In this document: positions 23,019-32,011 of the stretch, piece after piece
How the letters are laid out: each line of letters begins with the position of its first letter
Numbering within the stretch: the first letter of the stretch is position 1
From: Taklimakanibacter sp050246735
GTDB lineage: Bacteria > Pseudomonadota > Alphaproteobacteria > Rhizobiales > Aestuariivirgaceae
Direction: 5' to 3'
Assembly (NCBI GenBank): GCA_050246735.1
Contig: JBFWVM010000007.1
Coordinates: 1-64,000, forward strand
DNA length: 64,000 nt
Notes under the pieces: generated by a model
Told to the model about the DNA's origin: nothing
Databases searched by the model: none
What the model saw: only the letters and a program-made list of their open reading frames with translations
Program-made: the position numbers and the translations under genes

Positions 23019-23984
23019 TTACTGCGCCCAGGCTTTCCACTTCGCCTCGTTGGCGGCGATCCATGCGGCGGCGACCTCTTCGACAGGCTTGCCGTCGAGA
23101 TCGACCTCGCCCGAGAGCTTGTTGAGCTCGGCCGCGTCGATCTGATAGGCCTTGGCGACCTTGTAGGCGACCGGCCATTTGTCCTTCATGCCGTTCCAGG
23201 CATATTTCCAGATTTCGCCATGCGGCTTGCCGCAGTCATATGCCTTGTCGGGATTGCTGCCCCATTTCGGGTCGGTGTAGCATTCGGGCGTATATTCGGG
23301 GAAGTCCACCCATTCGCCTTCATACTTCGCCGGCGCCCAATGCGGCGAATAGATCCACAGCATGATCGGCCCCTTGCGCTGGTAGGCCGAATCCAGCTCG
23401 GCGAACATGGCCGCATCGGTGCCGGCATGGATGACGGTGAAGGGCAGGCCCAGGGCCTCGACCCGCTCGTCGTCGAAGCCTTCCCAGGTCACCGGCCCGC
23501 CGAGATAGCGGCCCTTCGGCGCCGTCTCCGGGGTGGAGAAGGCTTCCGCGCATTTCGGATCCTTGAGCGCCTCCCAGTTGGGCAGGCCCGGGCACTTCTC
23601 CTTCATGTAGATCGGATACCACCACTCTTCCTTGGCCTTGGGCCCGAGCGTGCCGAGCTTTTCGGTCTGGCCGGTCGCATCCGAGGCCTTCATGGCCTCT
23701 CCGGCCGTCGTGTCCCAGAATTCGAGGCCTATCGTGAGATCGCCGTTGGTGAGGCCGGTGGTGAGGCTCGAAAGGTAATCGGCGGTCGGATATTCGACCG
23801 TGTAGCCGAGCTTCTCGAGGATGCCGCCGAGGATCTTGGCGTTGAGATTGACGCTGGTCCAGTCGAACAAGGCGATCTTGATCGGATCGTTCGATTCGAC
23901 TGCCTGTGCGGTCATGGGGGTGAGCGCCGTCGCCGCCAGAGCGGCAAGACCGAACAAGGCACTGGTTACGCGCAGTCTGTTCAT
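23019..23984 (-). CDS. Glycine betaine/choline-type ABC transporter substrate-binding protein
   Basis: A 321-residue OpuAC/ProX-type periplasmic binding protein with a signal peptide (VTSALFGLAALAATALTPMTAQA). Aromatic residues that could cage a quaternary ammonium are abundant: FDWTSVNLN, GLEFWDTT, EEWWYPIYM and LWIYSPHWAP. ATG at 23982-23984 is chosen over a 24-codon longer form because the signal peptide and an AGGAA ribosome site sit there. It is first in the leftward operon and separated by a palindromic spacer from the ATPase gene, a common layout that gives more binding protein than membrane parts. Choline, betaine or proline betaine are all possible ligands. Confidence 0.87.
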   Translation of the reverse strand: MNRLRVTSALFGLAALAATALTPMTAQAVESNDPIKIALFDWTSVNLNAKILGGILEKLGYTVEYPTADYLSSLTTGLTNGDLTIGLEFWDTTAGEAMKASDATGQTEKLGTLGPKAKEEWWYPIYMKEKCPGLPNWEALKDPKCAEAFSTPETAPKGRYLGGPVTWEGFDDERVEALGLPFTVIHAGTDAAMFAELDSAYQRKGPIMLWIYSPHWAPAKYEGEWVDFPEYTPECYTDPKWGSNPDKAYDCGKPHGEIWKYAWNGMKDKWPVAYKVAKAYQIDAAELNKLSGEVDLDGKPVEEVAAAWIAANEAKWKAWAQ

Positions 23985-24110
23985 GGAGTTTTCCTTCCTG
24001 GATCCGGTCGCGGACCTTGTCGGTCTGTCCGTCGACTGGAGGCGATGACACGGCACGGCTTCTCGGCTGTCAATGCCAAACGTAAATTTCGTGGAATTTT
24101 GTGGATTTGA

Positions 24111-24147
24111 GGCAATTTTATTGCCAATAATGACCGATTGTTGGTCA
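24111..24147. promoter_or_regulatory. Candidate operator/promoter region between the binding-protein gene and deoR
   Basis: The 190-base divergent region is AT-rich. It contains GGCAATTTTATTGCC (24111-24125, six-base arms), then TGACC-N7-GGTCA (24131-24147). A CCAATAAT / ATTGTTGG pair overlaps the second site. Position between a DeoR-type repressor gene and its presumed target operon supports an operator role. Confidence 0.5.
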
Positions 24148-24174
24148 ACCGGCTAGAATTCGGGCAAGCTATTG

Positions 24175-24948
24175 ATGAATCGACTCTCCCGCCGCCATGC
24201 CGAGATTCGCCGCCTGCTGCAGGACCGCATGTCGGCCTCGGTCGCCGACCTCTCGGACTGGCTCGCCGTCTCGGCCGAAACCATCCGCCGCGACCTGCGC
24301 CTGATGGCCGAGCGCGGCGAGGTCCTGAAGATGCATGGCGCGGCCGCCCTGCCGCAGGCCGTGGGCGAGGCGCCCTTCGAGCGGCGCATGCGCGAGAACG
24401 CCCCGGGCAAGCGGGCGATCGCGCGCCGCGCCGCCGAAGCGATCGGGGACGGCGACAGCATCATGCTCGATACCGGAACGACGACGAGCTATCTCGCCCG
24501 CGAGCTCCTCGGCAAGCGCGGACTGACCGTGGTCACCAATTCCTGCGACATCGCCCGAACCTTGTCGACCATCGCCGGCAACATGGTGCACATCGCCGGC
24601 GGCGCGCTGCAAAGCGACAATGGCGCCGCATTCGGCAATTCGGCGATCGCCTTCGTGCAGCGCTTCAACGTCCGCCACGCGATCATCACCGCGGGCGCGC
24701 TCGACGCCGCGACCGGCGTCAACGACTATAACCTCGCCGAGGCCGAGTTCGCCGCGACGGTGCTGTCGCGCGGCGAGCGCGCCGTGGTCGTCACCGATCA
24801 CAGCAAGTTCGGCAGGAGTGCCCTGGTCAATGTCTGCGGCTTCGCGGCGCTCGATTGCCTGGTGACCGACGCGCCGCCGCCGGCTGATCTCGCCCGCGCC
24901 CTGGCGGCGGCGGATGTCGCCGTCGAGGTCGCCGCTACACTCCCTTGA
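24175..24948 (+). CDS. DeoR/GlpR-family transcriptional regulator
   Basis: A 257-residue DeoR-family repressor. The N-terminal helix-turn-helix is RRHAEIRRLLQDRMSASVAD followed by AVSAETIRRDLRLMAERGEV. The C-terminal DeoRC sensor domain includes DTGTTTSYLAREL and VVTDHSKFGRSALVNV, which bind sugar phosphates or similar phosphorylated ligands in known members. It is divergent from the choline/betaine import operon. Because that operon also encodes a kinase, a phosphorylated product of the imported compound would be a logical effector; this is inference. ATG 24175 is preferred to the TTG one codon earlier. Confidence 0.88.
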   Translation: MNRLSRRHAEIRRLLQDRMSASVADLSDWLAVSAETIRRDLRLMAERGEVLKMHGAAALPQAVGEAPFERRMRENAPGKRAIARRAAEAIGDGDSIMLDTGTTTSYLARELLGKRGLTVVTNSCDIARTLSTIAGNMVHIAGGALQSDNGAAFGNSAIAFVQRFNVRHAIITAGALDAATGVNDYNLAEAEFAATVLSRGERAVVVTDHSKFGRSALVNVCGFAALDCLVTDAPPPADLARALAAADVAVEVAATLP

Positions 24949-25105
24949 GCAGGCAGCCCACGGCCAGTACGATGAAGGCGATCGTCATCAGCCAGACCGA
25001 GGCGATCGGGATGAATGTCAGCGCGTTGAGGGCCGCGAGCACCGCAAGCACGGCGATGATGACGGCGATCACGAAGGTGACGGTCTTAGGCGCACTGAGC
25101 TCCAT
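24935..25105 (-). CDS. Small two-helix membrane protein
   Basis: A 56-residue protein. An AGGGGGAG ribosome site lies eight bases before the ATG (25103-25105). The sequence has a short polar start (MELSAPKTV), a hydrophobic helix (VIAVIIAVLAVLAALNAL), a short turn and a second helix (WLMTIAFIVLAVGCLL) ending in KGV. It resembles the small DUF3096/DUF3309-like membrane proteins in composition, but I cannot name the family. It is convergent with the DeoR regulator, overlapping its end by 14 bases. Function unknown. Confidence 0.6.
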   Translation of the reverse strand: MELSAPKTVTFVIAVIIAVLAVLAALNALTFIPIASVWLMTIAFIVLAVGCLLKGV

Positions 25106-25185
25106 GGCTCTGGCTCCCCCTTGAGTTGGCCTGATTCGGATTCTACACCAAACCCGATCTCAAGTCGAAGCGGACGGGCCCGATC

Positions 25186-26214
<1,029 letters not shown>

Positions 26215-26289
26215 ATCGTGATCCGGGCCGCGCCCGGCGATGACGACGAGCGCCACGCCTGCACGATGACCCTGATCCCGAAGGGGAAC

Positions 26290-26379
26290 TCAGTCCGGGG
26301 CGATCAGGGACAGCCCGGGGAAATACGTGCGTAACGCGCATCGAGAAGGACGTTGCTGTCGATCAAGCGGCCGCCATCA
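26290..26379 (-). pseudogene. Remnant of a second vapC toxin gene with its middle deleted
   Basis: One frame reads RLIDSNVLLDA, the hallmark start of a VapC PIN domain. Immediately afterwards another frame reads ALRTYFPGLSLIAPD and stops, the hallmark end of such toxins. Roughly 100 internal codons are missing, and the ATG overlapping the vapB stop (26375-26377) is in a third frame. No working toxin can be made. Confidence 0.75.
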
Positions 26380-26605
26380 GTCCTCCCGGGTCAGCGCCAT
26401 GATGGCGTCCGTGCTCATCGCGATGCCGCCACGGCCCTGCAAATGAGCGACGAGCCGGGCGCCGCAGCCCCGGCGAGCTTTGGCACGGAGAATGCGCACG
26501 GCCTTGCCGTCGAACTCGAACTCCGTCTGCGGCAGCAGGCCTGCCCGCTCGCGGATTTCAGCCGGAATGGTCCACCTGACCTTTGGATGTGATACGCCCC
26601 GGCAA
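26377..26605 (-). pseudogene. Frameshifted AbrB/MazE-type vapB antitoxin remnant
   Basis: The 5' part reads RITSKGQV, then one extra G near 26571-26575 shifts the frame. The frame then continues as IPAEIRERAGLLPQTEFEF, DGKAVRILRAKA and MSTDAIMALTRED before the stop. Joined, these make a standard swapped-hairpin AbrB antitoxin. The expected ATG is also gone (GGG stands in its place, TTG is the nearest alternative). The downstream toxin is truncated, so the pair is decaying. Confidence 0.75.
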
Positions 26606-26607
26606 TC

Positions 26608-28044
26608 TCAAAGCCTCGGCCTCCTCTTCCTTTCGGTGAACCAGCCCCCGACGGCTTTCTCATAGGCCAGCGCCGCCTTGAACACGGTGGCGTCGTCGAA
26701 GGTGCGCCCGACGATCTGGATGCCGGTCGGCACGCCGCTTGCGGCGAAGCCCGAAGGCACCGCCATCACCGGGCAGTTGTGCAGCATGTTGAACTGGTGG
26801 GTCATGACCCATCCATATTCGCCATCGGCCTTGACGCCGTTGATGCGGAAATCGGGATCCCACGGATCGTGATCGGCATGGACGGCCGGCAGGCTGAGCG
26901 TCGGGCAGACGAAGACGTGGTGTTGGGCGAGCACCGGCCCCAGCGTCTCATACATGCGATGCGCCTGCGCCCAGGCCTTGTGCACGTCGTCGATCCCGGT
27001 GGTCCTCTCGACCGCTTCCGCCATCTTGAGCGCATAGTCGGTCATGAGATGGCCGTGCGTCTTCTTCCACCAGACGGTCTGGCGGCCGAAATCCATGGTG
27101 TTGTACCAGTGCAGCGCATTTGCATCGACCTCGCTCGTCCAGCCGAGATCGACCTCGGTCACGCTTGAGCCCAGGGCCCGGAACCGGTCGAGCGCGGCAA
27201 GCGTGTTCTTGCGCACGTCGGGATCGACGGCCACATAGCCGAAATCGATCGAACAGGCGATCTTGAGTCCCCTGAGCGAGCCTGCCCGCTCGGGCAGCGC
27301 GACGGTCTCGCGCAGCGAATCGTGGTCGCGTGGATGGGGGCCCGCCGTCACCGACTGCATCAGCGCCGCATCGCCGACCGTGCGCGTCATCGGCCCGCAA
27401 TGATTGTAGCGGTCGAAGCAATTGGGCGGGCCGTCGGGATTGCGCCCGTGCGGCGCCTTGAAGCCGACGACGCCGCAGGCCGACGCCGGTATGCGGATCG
27501 ATCCGCCGATGTCGGTGCCGGTCGCGAGCGTGGTGAGCCCGGCGGCGAGCGCCGCGCCCGAGCCGCCGGACGACCCGCCCGGGCCGTAGTCGGTATTGAA
27601 TGGATTGTGCGTCGTGCCCCAGGCGCGCGAATGGCAGGCGCCGGACAGGCAGAATTCCGGCGTCGTGGTGCGGGCATGGATGATGGCGCCCGCCTGCGTG
27701 AGCCGTTCGATCATCGGATCGGAATGATCGTCGATATTGTCGATGAAGATGAGCGAGCCGTGGGTCGTGCGCCTGCCCTTGACGCGCTGCGCGTCCTTGA
27801 CGGCGAGCGCGAGACCTTCGAGAGGCCTGGGCGTGCGCGATCTCTTGGCATAGACCGCTTCCGCCGCCCTGGCCTCGGCGAGCGCTTCCTCGAAATAACG
27901 GTCGGTGAAGCAGTTGATCGTCGGATTGATCTTCTCGCTGCGGGCGATCTGGGCTTGCAGCACCTCGACCGGCGAGACCTTGCGGGCACGGAAGAGCTTC
28001 AGCGCCTCCTTGGCGGACAGATAGCACAGATCGTCATCGGTCAT
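26608..28044 (-). CDS. Amidase (amidase-signature family)
   Basis: A 478-residue amidase-signature hydrolase. The Ser-cisSer-Lys triad is visible: Lys in LAVKDAQRVKG (about residue 82), the glycine-rich YGPGGSSGGSGAALAAG (about residue 160) and TGTDIGGSIRIPAS with the nucleophile. ATG at 28042-28044 is chosen because MTDDDLCYLSAKEALKLF is the conserved family start, while the longer frame has no homology. Substrates in this family range from aliphatic amides to amino-acid amides, so the substrate is open. It is divergent from the SDR gene, and its 3' end touches the decayed vapBC pair. Confidence 0.87.
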   Translation of the reverse strand: MTDDDLCYLSAKEALKLFRARKVSPVEVLQAQIARSEKINPTINCFTDRYFEEALAEARAAEAVYAKRSRTPRPLEGLALAVKDAQRVKGRRTTHGSLIFIDNIDDHSDPMIERLTQAGAIIHARTTTPEFCLSGACHSRAWGTTHNPFNTDYGPGGSSGGSGAALAAGLTTLATGTDIGGSIRIPASACGVVGFKAPHGRNPDGPPNCFDRYNHCGPMTRTVGDAALMQSVTAGPHPRDHDSLRETVALPERAGSLRGLKIACSIDFGYVAVDPDVRKNTLAALDRFRALGSSVTEVDLGWTSEVDANALHWYNTMDFGRQTVWWKKTHGHLMTDYALKMAEAVERTTGIDDVHKAWAQAHRMYETLGPVLAQHHVFVCPTLSLPAVHADHDPWDPDFRINGVKADGEYGWVMTHQFNMLHNCPVMAVPSGFAASGVPTGIQIVGRTFDDATVFKAALAYEKAVGGWFTERKRRPRL

Positions 28045-28142
28045 GGACAAACCTCGGTCGGGCACGCTAGAGCATCGGGCCGAAAAGTACATGACCGCCC
28101 TTGCGGCGGCCATCAAGTGTTTTCGGAATGAGGAAGGAATCC

Positions 28143-28886
28143 ATGGGTGACAGGCTGAAGGGCAGGACCGCTCTGGTGACATCGGCGGCGCAGGGCATCG
28201 GCCGCTCGGCGGCGGTGGCGATGGCGCGCGAAGGGGCGAAGGTCTATGCCACCGACATCCGCGAGGACCTTCTGGCCGCGCTCGCCGGGGAAGTCGCCGG
28301 CGTCGAGGCCTTCACCCTCGATGTCCTGAGTCCCGAGGCCATTGCCGCGGCGGCGAAGCGCGCATCCGACGTCGATACCCTGTTCAACTGCTCGGGTTTC
28401 GTCCATCACGGCACCATTCTCGATTGCGACGAGAAGTCGTGGGACTTCTCCTTCGACCTCAACATCAAGGCGCATTATCGGATGATCAAGGCCTTCCTGC
28501 CGGCCATGCTGGCCAGGGGCAGAGGCAACATCATCAACATGTCCTCTGTCGCCTCCTCGATCAAGGGAGCGCCCAACCGTTTCGTCTATGGCGCCACCAA
28601 GGCCGCCGTGATCGGCCTCACCAAGGCGCTCGCCGCCGATTTCGTCGGCAAGGGCATCAGGTGCAACGCCGTCTGCCCGGGGACCGTGGACACGCCTTCT
28701 CTCAACGACCGCATGCGCCAGCAGGGCGACTACGACAAAGCGCGCCAGGCCTTCATCGCCCGCCAGCCCATGGGCCGGCTGGCCGCTCCGGAGGAGATCG
28801 CCAGCCTCGTCGTCTATCTCGCCGGCGATGAGTCGGCTTTCGTCACCGGGCAGACCTTCGTCATCGACGGCGGCTGGACCGTCTGA
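28143..28886 (+). CDS. Short-chain dehydrogenase/reductase, DHRS6/3-hydroxybutyrate dehydrogenase-like
   Basis: A 247-residue classical SDR. Cofactor motif TSAAQGIGRSAAVAMA (residues 12-27), Asp at ATDIRED that favours NAD+, NCSG, and the catalytic Ser-Tyr-Lys in NMSSVAS and FVYGATKAAVIG. The run VHHGTILDCDEKSWDFSFDL resembles the DHRS6 / 2-keto-3-deoxy-L-fuconate dehydrogenase branch. It lies 86 bases before the polyamine-type importer operon on the same strand. The substrate cannot be settled from sequence. Confidence 0.82.
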   Translation: MGDRLKGRTALVTSAAQGIGRSAAVAMAREGAKVYATDIREDLLAALAGEVAGVEAFTLDVLSPEAIAAAAKRASDVDTLFNCSGFVHHGTILDCDEKSWDFSFDLNIKAHYRMIKAFLPAMLARGRGNIINMSSVASSIKGAPNRFVYGATKAAVIGLTKALAADFVGKGIRCNAVCPGTVDTPSLNDRMRQQGDYDKARQAFIARQPMGRLAAPEEIASLVVYLAGDESAFVTGQTFVIDGGWTV

Positions 28887-28972
28887 ATCGCCGCCACATG
28901 CCGGTTGGCAAGCTTCCGCAATCCTCCTAGGATGGGCGCAACGAGAAAAGGATGCCGGCAGGGGGGCGATGC

Positions 28973-30085
28973 TTGGATAGAGCCGAGTCTGGAGAGCGGC
29001 CCAGCGCCATAGAGGCGCTGGGGGTCAGCAAGGTTTTCGGAAGCGGCGATGATGATGCGGTCAAGGCGCTCGACGATGTTTCCGTCACCATCCGCGAAAA
29101 CGAGTTCTTCACGCTTCTCGGGCCCTCCGGCTGCGGCAAGACCACCCTCCTCAGGCTGATCGCCGGCTTCGATTTCCCGACCGAAGGCGAGATCCGCCTC
29201 CATGGCGAGGACATAGCGCCGCTGCCGCCCTTCAAGCGCCCGGTCAACACCGTTTTCCAGAACTACGCTCTCTTCCCGCATATGACGGTCGGCCAGAATA
29301 TCGGCTTCGGCCTCGAGATGCTGGGCAAGCCCAGGCCCGAGATCGACGGCCGCGTCGGCGAGATGCTGAAGCTCGTGCGCATGGAGGAGCTGCGCAACCG
29401 CCGCACCAGCCAGATCTCGGGCGGCCAGCAGCAGCGTGTGGCCCTCGCCCGGGCTTTGGCGCCGCGGCCCAAGGTGCTGCTTCTCGACGAACCGCTCTCG
29501 GCGCTCGACTTCAAGCTGCGCAAGGACATGCAGATCGAGCTCAAGCGATTGCAGCACGAGACCGGCATCACCTTCATCTTCGTGACGCACGATCAGGAAG
29601 AAGCGCTCACCATGTCGGACCGCATCGCGGTCATGTCCAGGGGACGCATCCTGCAAGTGGGCTCGCCGCGCGACATCTACGACCGGCCGGCCGAGCGCTT
29701 CGTCGCCAATTTCATCGGCGACACGAATTTCCTCGAAGGCGAGGTGAAAGCCGTCACCGGCGGCAAGGCGCGCGTGGCGCTGGCCGCCGGCGGTGAGGTC
29801 GACGCCGGCATTTCCGCTGGCGTCGAGCCGCAGGGAAGGGTCACCCTCGTGGTCAGGCCCGAGCATGCGACGCTCCGGGCGCGCCCCGGCGCCGGGGCGC
29901 TCAAGGGCACGCTCGAGAACATCGTCTATTTCGGCACCGACACGCATTTCCACGTCAGGCTCGCGGCCGGTCCGCATTTCATCGTCCGCCGGCAGAACCG
30001 GCATGGCGTGTTCGACGATTTCAAGACCGGCATGCCGGTCGGCGTCGAGATCGGCGAGAACGCCGCGCAGGTGCTGAAGGACTGA
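28973..30085 (+). CDS. potA: Spermidine/putrescine-type ABC transporter ATP-binding protein
   Basis: A 370-residue PotA/PotG ATPase. Walker A is GPSGCGKTTLLRLIAGF, the signature ISGGQQQRVALARALAP and Walker B VLLLDEPLSALDF; a C-terminal TOBE regulatory domain begins after residue 270. TTG 28973 is preferred: a GGGGGG run lies seven bases before it and MDRAESGERPSAIEALG fits better. ATG 28952 gives seven extra residues and is a real alternative. It is first gene of a four-gene rightward importer operon; the permease gene starts three bases after its stop. Confidence 0.88.
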   Translation: MDRAESGERPSAIEALGVSKVFGSGDDDAVKALDDVSVTIRENEFFTLLGPSGCGKTTLLRLIAGFDFPTEGEIRLHGEDIAPLPPFKRPVNTVFQNYALFPHMTVGQNIGFGLEMLGKPRPEIDGRVGEMLKLVRMEELRNRRTSQISGGQQQRVALARALAPRPKVLLLDEPLSALDFKLRKDMQIELKRLQHETGITFIFVTHDQEEALTMSDRIAVMSRGRILQVGSPRDIYDRPAERFVANFIGDTNFLEGEVKAVTGGKARVALAAGGEVDAGISAGVEPQGRVTLVVRPEHATLRARPGAGALKGTLENIVYFGTDTHFHVRLAAGPHFIVRRQNRHGVFDDFKTGMPVGVEIGENAAQVLKD

Positions 30086-30087
30086 TC

Positions 30088-31032
30088 ATGGCCGCGCCCA
30101 CGTCGCCTCGCCTTTCGCGCGCCGCCCGGATAGCCCAAGCGGCCGAGCGCCGCGAGATCCGTGATCGCTGGCTCCTCGCTTCGCCCGCCCTCGTCATCAT
30201 CCTCTTCGCCGCCATCGGCCCGCTGCTGATCGTGCTGGTCTATTCCTTCCTGACCCCCGCGGATTATGGCGGGGTCGTATGGAAGCCCTCGGGGCACGCC
30301 TGGTTCCAGGTGCTGTTCCAGAAGGACATCTTCGACGACACCACGACCTTCGCCGACGCCCATCTGTCCATCCTCTGGCGCTCGGTGAAGCTCTCCTCCC
30401 TCACCACCGTCATGGCGCTGGCCTTCGGTTTCCCAACCGCCTACTTCATCGCCACCCGTCCCGAGCGCACGCGCGACATCTGGCTCTTCCTCATCACCAT
30501 CCCCTTCTGGACGAACCTCCTCATCCGCACCTTCGCCGTGCAGGAGGTCATCCGCAACGAAGGCATCTTCAACACCCTCCTGGTCAAGCTCGGCGTCATC
30601 TCGAGTCCGATCCAGATCATGTTCACCGATGCCGCCATCATGCTGGGCATGCTCTATGTCTATCTGCCGCTGATGGTGCTGCCGCTCTACGCCAGCATGG
30701 AGAAGCTCGATTTCCGCCTCGTCGAGGCGGGCTACGACCTCTATGCCGACCGCTTCCAGGTGCTGCGCCGGATCATCGTCCCCCTGGTCAAGCCCGGCAT
30801 CGTCGCAGGCTCGATCCTCGTCTTCATTCCTTCCCTCGGGGCCTATGTGACGCCGCGGGTCCTCGGCGGCGGCAAGAACATGATGCTCGGCAACCTGATC
30901 GAGCTGCAATTCGGCCAGGGCCGCAATTGGCCGCTGGGCGCTGCGCTCTCGATCACGCTGATGGCCATCGTGATGGTGGCGCTCATGGTCTATGTCCGCT
31001 ACGCGGCCCGCGGGGATGCCCGCCATGGCTGA
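30088..31032 (+). CDS. potB: Spermidine/putrescine-type ABC transporter permease (PotB/PotH-like)
   Basis: A 314-residue inner-membrane permease with six hydrophobic segments. The coupling EAA loop is VEAGYDLYADRFQVLRRIIVP (about residue 212), followed by GIVAGSILVFIPSLGAYVTP, a phrase typical of PotB/PotH. It pairs with the next permease gene, whose ATG lies inside the end of this gene (eight-base overlap). Confidence 0.9.
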   Translation: MAAPTSPRLSRAARIAQAAERREIRDRWLLASPALVIILFAAIGPLLIVLVYSFLTPADYGGVVWKPSGHAWFQVLFQKDIFDDTTTFADAHLSILWRSVKLSSLTTVMALAFGFPTAYFIATRPERTRDIWLFLITIPFWTNLLIRTFAVQEVIRNEGIFNTLLVKLGVISSPIQIMFTDAAIMLGMLYVYLPLMVLPLYASMEKLDFRLVEAGYDLYADRFQVLRRIIVPLVKPGIVAGSILVFIPSLGAYVTPRVLGGGKNMMLGNLIELQFGQGRNWPLGAALSITLMAIVMVALMVYVRYAARGDARHG

Positions 31033-31852
31033 CGCATCGGCCGGCAAGCGGAAAGGCGGCACCTTCTCGGTCAGGCGTCAGACCGGCTTCGGCACAATTG
31101 CGCTCTTCTGCTTCATCCTGCTCTATGTTCCGATCGCCACGCTGGTTGTCTATTCCTTCAATGCCGGTCCCTCCATCGCCGTCTGGGAGGGATTCTCCTG
31201 GCGCTGGTATATCGCCGCCTGGAACAACACCCAGATCGTCGAGGCCTCGACCCGCTCCTTCGTCATCGCGACCTTCGCGGCCGCCGTCTCGACCGCCGCC
31301 GCCACCATGGCGGCGCTCGCCACCACCCGCACCAGGCCTTATCGCGGACTCAATTTCATCTATGGCTTCATCAACCAGCCGCTGATGGTGCCCGAGATCG
31401 TCACCGGCATCGCGCTTCTGATCTTTTTCGCCATGATCAAGGTCTGGACCGGCTATACCGGCCTCGGCTATCTTATCACCGCGCACACCGCCTTCTGCAT
31501 CCCCTTCGCCTATCTGCCGATCCGCGCCCGGCTCGAGAACATGGACCTGACCCTCGAGCGCGCCGCGGCCGATCTCTATGCCACGCCGTGGCTGGCGTTC
31601 CGGCGCGTGACCCTGCCCCTGATGTGGCCCGGCATCATCGCCGGCCTGATGCTGGCCTTCGTCGTGTCGCTCGACGACGTGGTGATCACCGAGCTCGTCA
31701 AGTCCGGCGGCCAGGACACGCTGCCCACCTACATGCTGGGCCAGCTGCGCCGCGCGGTGACGCCCGAGGTCAATGCGATATCGAGCGTCTTCCTGCTCAT
31801 CTCCGTCGCCATCGTGACCTTGTTCTTCTTTCTGAACAAGAGACGGGCGTGA
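31025..31852 (+). CDS. potC: Spermidine/putrescine-type ABC transporter permease (PotC/PotI-like)
   Basis: A 275-residue inner-membrane permease. Signature segments are LYVPIATLVVYSFNAG, the EAA loop LERAAADLYATPWLAFRRVTLP and LMLAFVVSLDDVVITELVKS, characteristic of PotC/PotI. ATG 31025 is chosen; in-frame ATGs at 31016 and 30992 are possible but would extend into the previous gene. A 159-base spacer follows before the binding-protein gene. Confidence 0.9.
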   Translation: MADASAGKRKGGTFSVRRQTGFGTIALFCFILLYVPIATLVVYSFNAGPSIAVWEGFSWRWYIAAWNNTQIVEASTRSFVIATFAAAVSTAAATMAALATTRTRPYRGLNFIYGFINQPLMVPEIVTGIALLIFFAMIKVWTGYTGLGYLITAHTAFCIPFAYLPIRARLENMDLTLERAAADLYATPWLAFRRVTLPLMWPGIIAGLMLAFVVSLDDVVITELVKSGGQDTLPTYMLGQLRRAVTPEVNAISSVFLLISVAIVTLFFFLNKRRA

Positions 31853-32011
31853 GCGGGTTCATGATCGCAGCTTCACCCGAATTCGCCGGAAGCGACCGCA
31901 TCTGGACGGGTGTCATCGAACAAGCGCAGACTAGGGGTTTCAGCGGCCGGAGCGGCGCTGGGATTTGGCGACCCGGGGGCGGGAGACACGAATGCACAAG
32001 GGAGAAGATGA

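Noticed and set aside
26415..26663. 82-codon minus-strand frame over the vapB remnant
   Set aside because: It is the wrong frame through the second half of the broken antitoxin; the recognisable antitoxin residues lie in the neighbouring frame.
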